A DNA stretch of 64,000 bases. Source: Gammaproteobacteria bacterium (GTDB taxonomy: Bacteria > Pseudomonadota > Gammaproteobacteria > Steroidobacterales > Steroidobacteraceae). Positions 26,672-34,734 of the stretch are shown here, in pieces. Made by a program: the position numbers and the translations under genes. The notes under the pieces are model-generated. The model was not told the origin of the DNA. It made no database searches and worked only from the letters and a program-made list of their open reading frames with translations. The stretch covers positions 62,001-126,000 of the forward strand of contig JANYFY010000025.1 of assembly GCA_025359565.1 (NCBI GenBank), in the 5' to 3' direction. Numbering within the stretch: position 1 is the first letter of the stretch; the number at the start of each line of letters is the position of its first letter.

Positions 26672-27172
26672 ATGATTCTTCGTGCTGCCGATCCTGCCGA
26701 TTTCTCCGCTATCCTCGCGCTCAATGAGGAGTCGGAAAGTTTTTTAAGTCCGCTGTCTCGGTCGCAACTATTGGTGCTACACGAAAAGGCAGCACTCCAT
26801 CTCGTGGTTGAACAAGCCGGGCAAGTTAGGGCATTCTTGCTGGCTCTGCGCGAACACGTCGCATACGACAGTGTTAACTACCAATGGTTTGAAAATCGAT
26901 ATCCAGCATTTCTGTACATTGATCGAGTGGTAGTGAGTCGAACCCTACAAGCAAAAGGCACTGGCTCGTTGATGTATAAAGAAATCTTTGCACATGCAGA
27001 GCAGTACGAAGTGCCGCTCATCACCTGTGAATATGACATTGACCCACCCAACTTAAGCTCCGCGCGTTTTCATACCAAATTTGGGTTTCGCGAAGTAGGT
27101 CGTCAGTCTGCCGGCAACGGTAAGAAACAGGTATCCTTACAGGTAGCAGAGACAAAGGCGCTCGTACGATGA
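26672..27172 (+). CDS. GNAT-family N-acetyltransferase
   Basis: 166 residues. GNAT fold with the acetyl-CoA-binding A motif around FLYIDRVVVSRTLQAKGTGS and C-terminal FHTKFGFREVGRQ. Similar small acetyltransferases use amino acids or small amines as acceptors. It stands upstream of a second GNAT and of the DgcN/DgcA pair, so N-acetylation of an amino acid is a reasonable guess. Confidence 0.9.
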   Translation: MILRAADPADFSAILALNEESESFLSPLSRSQLLVLHEKAALHLVVEQAGQVRAFLLALREHVAYDSVNYQWFENRYPAFLYIDRVVVSRTLQAKGTGSLMYKEIFAHAEQYEVPLITCEYDIDPPNLSSARFHTKFGFREVGRQSAGNGKKQVSLQVAETKALVR

Positions 27173-27200
27173 CGAGGTTTGCGTTTAAAAACTTGAGCCC

Positions 27201-27668
27201 ATGACCCAAGCTACTTATCGCGGTGCAACTGGCGCTGATACTTCCGCCGTCGCGTTTCTCGTTGAACGCTATTGGGCTTTTGAGCATATCGAAGGCTTTG
27301 AGTCGCAACGTGTCGTTACTTTATTGACCGAAATCTTGGCTACGCCGGAGCACGGGGCGTTGTGGATCGCAGAGAAGGAAGGTCAGTTGATCGGTTACCT
27401 GCTTGCGGTCTATTTATGGAGTCTTGAGTATGGCGGCATGATGGCTCAAATCGATGAGTTTTTTGTGCTCCCTGAAATTCGCTCCGCCGGTGTCGGTACT
27501 GGGCTGTTGCAATACGCCGAGGCTGCAATGGCCAGCAGCGGTTTGGTACATCTTGAGTTGCAACTCGCGGTTACTAATATCAGAGGCCGTGTCTTTTATC
27601 GACACCACGGATTTCATGAACGCGCCGGTTACGAATTGCTCGACAAGGCCTTAAGTTTGCGAAATTAG
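27201..27668 (+). CDS. GNAT-family N-acetyltransferase
   Basis: 155 residues, complete GNAT domain: MAQIDEFFVLPEIRSAGVGT (acetyl-CoA loop, R-x-x-G-x-G/A type), then HLELQLAVTNIRGRVFYRHH and GFHERAGYELLDK. Not closely similar by eye to the preceding GNAT, so not a recent duplication. Follows it by 28 bp and precedes the dgcN-like gene by about the same, forming one directional run. Confidence 0.92.
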   Translation: MTQATYRGATGADTSAVAFLVERYWAFEHIEGFESQRVVTLLTEILATPEHGALWIAEKEGQLIGYLLAVYLWSLEYGGMMAQIDEFFVLPEIRSAGVGTGLLQYAEAAMASSGLVHLELQLAVTNIRGRVFYRHHGFHERAGYELLDKALSLRN

Positions 27669-27696
27669 GGGTGATCGCGCTATTGTGCCGGGCATT

Positions 27697-28719
27697 ATGA
27701 AACTTACAAAACCGTACTTACTTTTTCTGGGTGAAAGCCGTTCCTTAGGCGAGTGTAAAACCGCAGCGGGATTGCGCGATTGGTGCCGTAGTGATGTGGT
27801 AGGGCAGTATTCACTGCCCGCCGGCACAGTCGATCTCGGCATTACGCGCCATACACCGGAATCCGCGTACGCGGCGGGGGCACGTTCAATGGTCATCGGC
27901 ATTGCGCCCGTGGGAGGAGCGATTCCGCCTGCATGGTGGCCAGCATTGTTGAGTGCCGTTGAAGCAGGTCTCGACATCGTTAGCGGCATGCACACGCGCT
28001 TAAAATCGGTGCCGGGGCTCGCCGCGGCCGCTGAACGACGCGGACGTAATCTCTTCGATGTGCGTCACTCTGATCAGGTGTTCTCGGCGGCTAGCGGTTT
28101 GAAGCGCACGGGTATGCGAGTTTTAACCGTGGGCACAGATTGCGCGTTGGGCAAGAAATACACCGCCCTGGCGTTGACCAAGGCATTACAAGGAGCGGGT
28201 CGAGCCGCGACCTTCCGAGCCACGGGTCAGACTGGAATTATGATTTCCGGCAGCGGTGTTGCGATCGATGCGGTGGTGGCGGACTTTATCGCGGGCGCAG
28301 CTGAATGGCTGTCGCCGAATAATAAACCCGATCACTGGGATGTGATTGAAGGCCAGGGTGCACTATTTCACCCGGCTTATGCCGGTGTGACCTTAGGTTT
28401 AGTGCATGGTTCGCAACCGGATGCATTAGTGCTATGCCACGATCCCTTGCGTACGACGATTGATGAGTATCCCCACTGCCCGTTGCCTACCTTACGGGAG
28501 GCGATGGATCAATATATAACGGCTGCTCGTGTCACTAATCGCGCGGTGCGTTTTGTCGGTGTTAGCCTCAATACTTCGAAGCTTAACGATGAACATCGAA
28601 AACGCTTAACGGTGGAACTGGAAAAAGAGTTCAAGCTGCCGGTGATCGATCCCATTCGCGAGGGAGCTGCGCGTGTCGCCGCGCGGATGGTGGAAGATTT
28701 CCCGGGAGCCAACTCATGA
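27697..28719 (+). CDS. dgcN: DUF1611 protein, DgcN-like D-glutamate N-acetyltransferase
   Basis: About 340 residues. Two-domain DUF1611 protein: N-terminal KPYLLFLGESRSLGECKTA and SVPGLAAAAERRGRNLFDVR, then a C-terminal P-loop domain with VGTDCALGKKYTALAL and IEGQGALFHPAYAGVTLGLV. DUF1611 proteins next to a dipeptide-epimerase-like enzyme are the DgcN/DgcA pair reported to N-acetylate D-glutamate and then racemise N-acetyl-D-Glu. The ATG at 27697 precedes the conserved start; a GTG at 27685 is possible. The next gene overlaps by 4 bp. Identity is by family and context. Confidence 0.85.
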   Translation: MKLTKPYLLFLGESRSLGECKTAAGLRDWCRSDVVGQYSLPAGTVDLGITRHTPESAYAAGARSMVIGIAPVGGAIPPAWWPALLSAVEAGLDIVSGMHTRLKSVPGLAAAAERRGRNLFDVRHSDQVFSAASGLKRTGMRVLTVGTDCALGKKYTALALTKALQGAGRAATFRATGQTGIMISGSGVAIDAVVADFIAGAAEWLSPNNKPDHWDVIEGQGALFHPAYAGVTLGLVHGSQPDALVLCHDPLRTTIDEYPHCPLPTLREAMDQYITAARVTNRAVRFVGVSLNTSKLNDEHRKRLTVELEKEFKLPVIDPIREGAARVAARMVEDFPGANS

Positions 28720-29726
28720 GCTTACCCACAGCGATGAAGCTCAAGCTTGAGCGTGAGACCTGGCCCTACAAGGTGCCGTTCGGTATCTCGCGAGGTGCTG
28801 AAGTCGCGCTGAACGTGATTGTTGTGACGTTGACCGGTAGCGATGGCATCGTGGGTCGCGGCGAAGCGGCGGGAGTGGATTACGACGGCGAAACCGTTGC
28901 GTTGATGAGTCAGCAGATTGAAGCATTTCGCGCCGATGTCGAAGTCGGTATTGATTTTAATTCGCTTGCGACTCGTTTGCCGCCGGGGGGTGCACGCAAT
29001 GCACTCGACTGTGCGTTGTGGGATATGACCGCACGCCGTCGCGAGGTATCGGTATGGGAGATGGCGAATATCAGCGATCCTAAACCGCTGACCACGTGTT
29101 TCACCCTAGGGATTGATACCGATGAGGCCACACGCGCCGGTGCGACTCAGTATCGCGATTGGCCGCTGCTTAAAGTTAAAGTCAACCATGAGCGACATAT
29201 AGAAGTCATTCGCTTGGTACGAAAAGCTGCACCGAATGTAGGCATTATGATTGATCCGAATCAATCGTGGACGGTCGAGTTACTCAACAATCTTGCGCCC
29301 GAACTGCACGCGCTGGGCGTGGTATTAATCGAACAACCGGTGGCACGTGGTCAGGATGCTGTTTTAAGCAAATATACGGGAAAAATAAGGCTCGCGGCGG
29401 ATGAGTCTGTGATTGATCGACGTAGTTTGTCGGCCATTGGCGATTACTATCAAGTGGTGAATATCAAGCTCGATAAAACGGGGGGTCTGACCGAAGCGCT
29501 AGCATTGGCGCGCGAAGTGCGAAATTTAGGATTGGCAGTCATGGTGGGATGTATGGCGGGTACCTCGCTCGCCATGGCGCCTGGAATGGTGGTGGGGCAG
29601 TTGGCGGAGTTTATTGATTTGGATGGTCCGCTACTGCATGGCAAGGATCGAACCCCTGGCATTGAATATCATTTAGGGCGCATGCAATTGCCGCCCGCAG
29701 CGCTGTGGGGAGGCGCGGGGTCCTGA
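28716..29726 (+). CDS. dgcA: Enolase-superfamily racemase/epimerase, DgcA-like
   Basis: 336 residues, muconate-lactonising/dipeptide-epimerase subgroup. Catalytic features in order: LLKVKVN (KxK base), IMIDPNQSW (Asp ligand), VLIEQPVARGQ (Glu ligand), LAADESV (Asp ligand) and VNIKLDKTGGL (opposite base Lys). The KxK plus Lys pair means 1,1-proton transfer, i.e. racemisation/epimerisation. Coupled by overlap to the DUF1611 gene. Candidate substrates: N-acetyl-D-Glu, or L-Ala-D/L-Glu type dipeptides; sequence alone cannot decide. Confidence 0.9.
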   Translation: MSLPTAMKLKLERETWPYKVPFGISRGAEVALNVIVVTLTGSDGIVGRGEAAGVDYDGETVALMSQQIEAFRADVEVGIDFNSLATRLPPGGARNALDCALWDMTARRREVSVWEMANISDPKPLTTCFTLGIDTDEATRAGATQYRDWPLLKVKVNHERHIEVIRLVRKAAPNVGIMIDPNQSWTVELLNNLAPELHALGVVLIEQPVARGQDAVLSKYTGKIRLAADESVIDRRSLSAIGDYYQVVNIKLDKTGGLTEALALAREVRNLGLAVMVGCMAGTSLAMAPGMVVGQLAEFIDLDGPLLHGKDRTPGIEYHLGRMQLPPAALWGGAGS

Positions 29727-31765
29727 ACTCGATCACAGAACCGCAGGGAACTCTGGAAGTTGCACTGACGCACGCCACGCGCTTGTTGGCGCACAGTCCC
29801 GACCTAGCCGCGACCCAAGCGCAAGAAATTCTTGAAGTTGTACCAGGGCATCCGCAGGCTCGGCTTATTTTAGGCGCGGCGCGACGATCACTTGGTAATA
29901 CTCGAGCGGCATTGGAGGTGCTAGAACCTTTAAGCCAAGAGCAGCCGCAGTCGATGCCCGTTCATTTGGAGCTGGGCGTTGCGCGTAGCGAAGCGGGTTT
30001 GGGCATTGAAGCGGCGGCGGCGTTTTTGCGCGCGACGCAATTGAAGCCGGATTCGCCTGATGCGTGGCGACTCCTCGCGGATCAGTGGGATGCTAACGGA
30101 GATTCGCAACGAGCGGATGCGGCGCGTGCTCGCTATCTCAAAACGGCTACCAATGATCCGCAACTCCTACAGTGCGCCGTCGCCTTAGTTGAGAACAACT
30201 TGCCCGTGGCCGATGCATTGTTGCGCGCACATCTACAAAGAGCTCCGAATGATGTCGCAGCTTTGCGCATGTTGGCCGAAGTCGCTGCGCGTTTGCGCAG
30301 GTATGGAGATGCGCAGGAATTATTGGAGCGTTGTCTGAAGTTGTCCCCTAGTTTTGATGCGGCTCGTCACAATTATGCGGTGGTGCTTAATCGTCAGGGT
30401 AAGGCCGCGGCGGCGTTGCCGGAGGTGCAAAAATTATTGGCGAGGGAGCCGCGTAATCCGAATTACCGGAACCTTGGCGCGGCGGTACAAGCGAATCTCG
30501 GCAATTACGCGGAGTCGATTGTGGTGTATGAGGCGGTGTTAAAAGAGTATCCGAACCAACCGAATATTTGGATGAGCTATGGGCATTCCTTAAAGACCGC
30601 GCGGCGCCAGGAGGAGAGTATTGCCGCGTACCGACGGGCGATTAGCCTCAAGCCTAGCCTGGGCGAGGCTTACTGGAGCCTGGCGAATCTTAAAACCTTC
30701 CGTTTTACGGAGAAGGAGGTGGGGGCGATGGACGCTCTACTTAAGGGGGACGCTCTACTTAAGGGGGACTTCGATGAGGACGAGCGGGTGAATATTGAGT
30801 TCTCGCTCGGTAAGGCGTTTGAGGATCGGGCCCTTTATAAAGAGTCGTTCGAGCATTATCAGGCGGGCAATGACTTGCATCGTCGTCGGCATCCCTACCG
30901 CGCGGATGAAAATACGTCCTTCGTGCGGCGTTCGATGGAGGTGTTTACGCCGGAGTTCTTCGCTGCACGTATGGGGGTCGGGGATCCGTCGCCGGATCCC
31001 CTATTTATTGTGGGATTGCCGCGGGCGGGTTCGACGCTGATTGAGCAAATCTTGGCCAGCCACTCGTTGGTTGAAGGGACGATGGAGTTGCCGGATATTC
31101 CACAGATTGCGCGTGAGCTCGCGGACCGGGAGGCTAGGGACAATGAGGAGGCGGGTTTTTTGCGGTCTTTAGCTGCGTTGAGTGCCGTGGAGTTACGCGG
31201 ATTAGGCGAACGTTATCTGACGGGAACGCGGGTGCATCGGAAAACAAGTAAACCTTTTTTCATCGATAAAATGCCGAATAACTGTCTATACGTGGGGCTG
31301 ATTCAACTCATCTTACCGAATGCGAAAATAATCGATGCGCGGCGCCATCCGTTGGGATGCTGCTTTTCGGGATATAAGCAGCATTTTGCACGGGGCCAAA
31401 ATTTTACCTATGGACTTGAAGATATAGGGCGCTATTATCTGGACTATGTAGAGCTTATGGAACATGGGGAGCGGGTACTGCCAGGGCGGGTTCACCGCGT
31501 GTTGTACGAGGCAATGATCGAGGACACCGAGACTGAGGTGCGTCGACTCCTGGATTATTGTGGATTACCGTTCGAACCGGGGTGTTTGAAGTTCTATGAG
31601 AACCCGCGAGCCGTGCGTACCGCGAGCTCGGAGCAGGTCCGCCAACCGATATTCCGCGAAGGTATGGACTTTTGGCAGCATTACGAACCGTGGCTGGGAC
31701 CGCTTAAGGAGGCGCTCGGGTCGGCGCTTGACTGTTACCCTGCCACCACGAAAGTCGCGCAGTAG
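29705..31765 (+). CDS. TPR-repeat sulfotransferase family protein
   Basis: 686 residues. About ten TPR units fill residues 15-345 (e.g. PQSMPVHLELGVARSEAGLG, PSLGEAYWSLANLKTFRF). The C-terminal half is a PAPS sulfotransferase domain: 5'-phosphosulfate loop FIVGLPRAGSTLIEQIL, 3'-phosphate region AKIIDARRHPLGCCFSGYKQ, RVLYEAMIEDTETEVRRLLD. Starts at a GTG overlapping dgcA by 22 bp. Similar TPR-sulfotransferases stand beside TonB receptors in related bacteria; substrate unknown. An 18-bp tandem duplication adds LLKGDA at about residue 347. Confidence 0.9.
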   Translation: MGRRGVLNSITEPQGTLEVALTHATRLLAHSPDLAATQAQEILEVVPGHPQARLILGAARRSLGNTRAALEVLEPLSQEQPQSMPVHLELGVARSEAGLGIEAAAAFLRATQLKPDSPDAWRLLADQWDANGDSQRADAARARYLKTATNDPQLLQCAVALVENNLPVADALLRAHLQRAPNDVAALRMLAEVAARLRRYGDAQELLERCLKLSPSFDAARHNYAVVLNRQGKAAAALPEVQKLLAREPRNPNYRNLGAAVQANLGNYAESIVVYEAVLKEYPNQPNIWMSYGHSLKTARRQEESIAAYRRAISLKPSLGEAYWSLANLKTFRFTEKEVGAMDALLKGDALLKGDFDEDERVNIEFSLGKAFEDRALYKESFEHYQAGNDLHRRRHPYRADENTSFVRRSMEVFTPEFFAARMGVGDPSPDPLFIVGLPRAGSTLIEQILASHSLVEGTMELPDIPQIARELADREARDNEEAGFLRSLAALSAVELRGLGERYLTGTRVHRKTSKPFFIDKMPNNCLYVGLIQLILPNAKIIDARRHPLGCCFSGYKQHFARGQNFTYGLEDIGRYYLDYVELMEHGERVLPGRVHRVLYEAMIEDTETEVRRLLDYCGLPFEPGCLKFYENPRAVRTASSEQVRQPIFREGMDFWQHYEPWLGPLKEALGSALDCYPATTKVAQ
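30731..30766. repeat. 18-bp perfect tandem duplication
   Basis: gacgctctacttaagggg occurs twice back to back (30731-30748, 30749-30766). In frame, it adds six residues at the junction of the TPR and sulfotransferase halves. Perfect identity suggests a recent event. Confidence 0.93.
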
Positions 31766-31828
31766 CCAAAAAAGGCGTATCTTCCGACCCACAAGTTAAT
31801 TTTAGTTTGTTAAAGGATAGGGGAAATT

Positions 31829-34408
31829 ATGAGTCGTCGTGCAAATAACTTCGTGTCGCGGACAAATCGACCCATTGCTGCGTTCAGTGGGCGGGCGGCT
31901 CTGGGAATACCACTGGCAGCCGCGATTTCGGCGATTCTAGCGGGCGTGCCGCTGGCGTATGCCGCGGAGCCGGATTCCAATACATTAGAAGAAGTCGTAG
32001 TGACCGCGCAAAAGCGCAGTGAAAATCTTCAGGATGTGCCCATTGCGATCATCGCGCTAGGCACGCAAAAGCTTGAGGAACTGCATGTGCAGAACCTCGA
32101 TGATTACGTAAAGTACCTGCCGAGCGTCTCCTATAGTCGCGGTCAGGGTCAGGGCGGCAACGGTCAGCCGGGCTCATCGCATGTCTACATGCGCGGCGTG
32201 GTTTCAGGCGCTAACGAAAATCATTCGGGCTCGCAGCCCAGTGTCGGGACCTACCTTGACGAGCAACCGGTGACGACTATCGACGGTACGGTCGATGTGC
32301 ATGTGTATGACATTGCTCGTGTCGAAGTACTTGAAGGCCCGCAGGGCACTCTGTATGGAGCAAGCTCCCAAGCGGGCACCATTCGCATAATTACCAACAA
32401 ACCCGATATCTCCAAGTTCTCGGCGGGCTACGATATCGGCGCTAACCAAATCAATCACGGGGGTGTGGGCTATAGCGCGGAAGGATTCGTGAATATACCC
32501 TTAAGTCCCGTCGCGGCGATTCGCCTGGTCGGTTGGGTTGAGCATGATGGTGGGTATATTAGTAATGTCGCGGGGACGAATGCTGCCGCCGGTATTGTCA
32601 ACGGCCAGCGTACTTTTCCCACTTGGTCGGCGCTTACGGGTCTTACCCTGAGCAATGCAGCCTACCGCAAGAATAATTACAACACGGCTGAAACCAAAGG
32701 TGCGCGTGCCGCGCTTAAGCTTAACCTTGGTGACAACTGGACCATCACACCGACGGTCATGGGACAGTCAGTGAATAGTGAAGGTTTTTTCGGCTACGAT
32801 CCGGCGGTGGGTGATTTGAAGATCGCCCATTTTGGGCCTGAGAATTCTCAAGATAGTTGGATACAGACCGCGCTTACCGTCCAGGGTAAAGTGTCCGACC
32901 TAGACGTGGTCTATGCGGGTGCGTATATGAAGCGCAATATCCATTCGATTGCGGACTATAGCGATTATTCTTATTTTTACGACAAAGCGGCGGGTTCTGG
33001 CGCTTATTGGACCGGAAATGATGGTAAAGCGATCATGCCGCAGCAACTTGTCGTGTCTAAAGGTTACTTTGAGAAGTGGAGTCATGAGTTGCGGTTTTCG
33101 ACGCCGCAGCAGTACCCGGTCAAAGCAACTTTTGGGGCATTCATCCAACGTCAAGTTCACGATATCTTTGAGGACTATGTGATGCCCGGCTACGGATTCG
33201 TCAATCCTTATGGGGGTGGCAATCCGGCGGGTCTGGCTGACTCGTTATCAATTCCTTCAACGTCGGGAAATTCAATTTGGCTCACGGATGAGCAACGCAT
33301 TGATCGCGATCAAGCGCTGTTTGCGCAGTTAACCTGGGATATGACCGACAAACTATCCGGCAGTGTAGGGTATCGCTATTTCAAGAGCGACAATACATTG
33401 GTTGGCTTCTTTGGGTATTCGCTCAATTTCGATAAAGTAACTGGCGGATCTACCGGGATGCCGCAATGCCCGCTACCACCCTACGTTATTCGGGTCAATG
33501 GCACGCCCTGTACCAATCTTGATAAGCGAGTGTCGGAAAGTGGCAACGTGCCGCGCTACAATTTAAATTACAAAATTACTCCTGACGCGATGGTCTATGC
33601 GACTTATTCTAAAGGCTTCCGTCCGGGCGGCGTCAATCGTACATCGCGAGCTGACATAGGCCCCTATGCGGCGGATTTTTTGACCAACTATGAAGCAGGT
33701 TGGAAAACTCAGTGGTTCGATCATCACGTGCGATGGAATGGTTCATTATTTTTGGAAGATTGGAAAAATTTCCAATTTTCTTTTTTAGGGCCAAGTAGCG
33801 TGACGATCATTCAAAATGGCGGAAATGCGCGCATAAAAGGCATCGAATCGGAGCTCGAATGGGCAGTGGCTGGCGGATTGAACTTGTCGACCAGCTTTAC
33901 ACTGATCGATACGCGATTATTGCAGAACTATTGTGGCTTTACTGACCCTTCTGGGGGTCCAGTTACGAGTGCGAATTGCCTGTATGCGGGAGAGCCCCTC
34001 ACAGACTCAAAGGGTAAGTCCAAAGCTTTTCCCCCGCTGGCTTTCTCAGGTACCAATCTACCTATTGCTCCGAAGTTTAAGGGCAATGTTGTGTCGCGTT
34101 ATAACTTTGAGATGGGTGGTTGGAACGCTAATGTGCAAGGGTCATTTGTTTATCAAACACAGACGGCGCCTGCGCTAAAAACGCAAGACCAGCAGTTAAT
34201 TGGGACACAACCGGCTTATGGGTTGTTTGATTTATCTGGTGGAATCACCAAGGATAATATGACTATAGAATTATTCATTAATAATGTGGTAGACCGGCGG
34301 GCGCAGCTTTCGCGTTTTGAACAATGTACCGTTAAGGTGTGTACACAGCCGTACATCATTCCGACGCAACCGCGCACGATTGCCATTAAGTTCGGCCAGA
34401 AGTTTTAA
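31829..34408 (+). CDS. TonB-dependent outer-membrane receptor
   Basis: 859 residues. Signal peptide cleaved near VPLAYA-AE, TonB-box-like/plug start EEVVVTAQKRSENLQDVPIA, plug domain with YDIARVEVLEGPQGTLYGAS and TIRIITNKPD, then a 22-strand-type barrel including YSKGFRPGGVNR and ending aromatic at KFGQKF. An AAAGGATAGGGGAAATT ribosome site precedes the ATG. It is the uptake gate of the surrounding cluster, presumably for a peptide-like ligand. It is paralogous to the receptor at 46215. A terminator follows. Confidence 0.94.
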   Translation: MSRRANNFVSRTNRPIAAFSGRAALGIPLAAAISAILAGVPLAYAAEPDSNTLEEVVVTAQKRSENLQDVPIAIIALGTQKLEELHVQNLDDYVKYLPSVSYSRGQGQGGNGQPGSSHVYMRGVVSGANENHSGSQPSVGTYLDEQPVTTIDGTVDVHVYDIARVEVLEGPQGTLYGASSQAGTIRIITNKPDISKFSAGYDIGANQINHGGVGYSAEGFVNIPLSPVAAIRLVGWVEHDGGYISNVAGTNAAAGIVNGQRTFPTWSALTGLTLSNAAYRKNNYNTAETKGARAALKLNLGDNWTITPTVMGQSVNSEGFFGYDPAVGDLKIAHFGPENSQDSWIQTALTVQGKVSDLDVVYAGAYMKRNIHSIADYSDYSYFYDKAAGSGAYWTGNDGKAIMPQQLVVSKGYFEKWSHELRFSTPQQYPVKATFGAFIQRQVHDIFEDYVMPGYGFVNPYGGGNPAGLADSLSIPSTSGNSIWLTDEQRIDRDQALFAQLTWDMTDKLSGSVGYRYFKSDNTLVGFFGYSLNFDKVTGGSTGMPQCPLPPYVIRVNGTPCTNLDKRVSESGNVPRYNLNYKITPDAMVYATYSKGFRPGGVNRTSRADIGPYAADFLTNYEAGWKTQWFDHHVRWNGSLFLEDWKNFQFSFLGPSSVTIIQNGGNARIKGIESELEWAVAGGLNLSTSFTLIDTRLLQNYCGFTDPSGGPVTSANCLYAGEPLTDSKGKSKAFPPLAFSGTNLPIAPKFKGNVVSRYNFEMGGWNANVQGSFVYQTQTAPALKTQDQQLIGTQPAYGLFDLSGGITKDNMTIELFINNVVDRRAQLSRFEQCTVKVCTQPYIIPTQPRTIAIKFGQKF

Positions 34409-34734
34409 AATAATAGTGCTCTTGACTTAAGCGATTCGCTGGCGGGCCATTCACGGTCCGCCAGTTTCTTTTCGGGGTGATTCGCCTCTTATCTTATCCC
34501 TAGGACGGGTGCACAGCCGTGAGCGCCTCAGGCCGCAGTAAAAGTCCGAAGTTACTGGCGCGATCTGACCCTGCTAGTTCTCGTGTAGGGAAAGCTTGGC
34601 AAACGTAGGGCGTCCATGTACTGTTAGTTGCACCAAAGATATCTGCAGGTCTTGGCCAGTTTTTGGCAATCATGCGCGCGTCGGACACAAAGACCATTCG
34701 ATCAGAAAAATAGCTCTAACGGAAAATCTGGTAT
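34409..34734. other. Gene-free stretch after TonB receptor
   Basis: 326 bp. The left third holds a terminator hairpin (listed). A minus-strand open frame of 66 codons (34500-34697) has no recognisable family and I do not call it. The rest should contain a promoter for the metallohydrolase operon; no clear -35/-10 pair was found. Confidence 0.5.
34439..34472 (+). terminator. Rho-independent terminator
   Basis: Stem CTGGCGGGCC / GGTCCGCCAG (10 pairs with one G-U, 6-nt loop ATTCAC) followed by TTTCTTTT. Ends the TPR-sulfotransferase/TonB receptor transcript and separates it from the metallohydrolase–permease pair. Confidence 0.85.

Noticed and set aside
34500-34697. 66-codon minus-strand gene after the TonB receptor
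   Set aside because: No ribosome site, family resemblance or neighbour context; probably chance.
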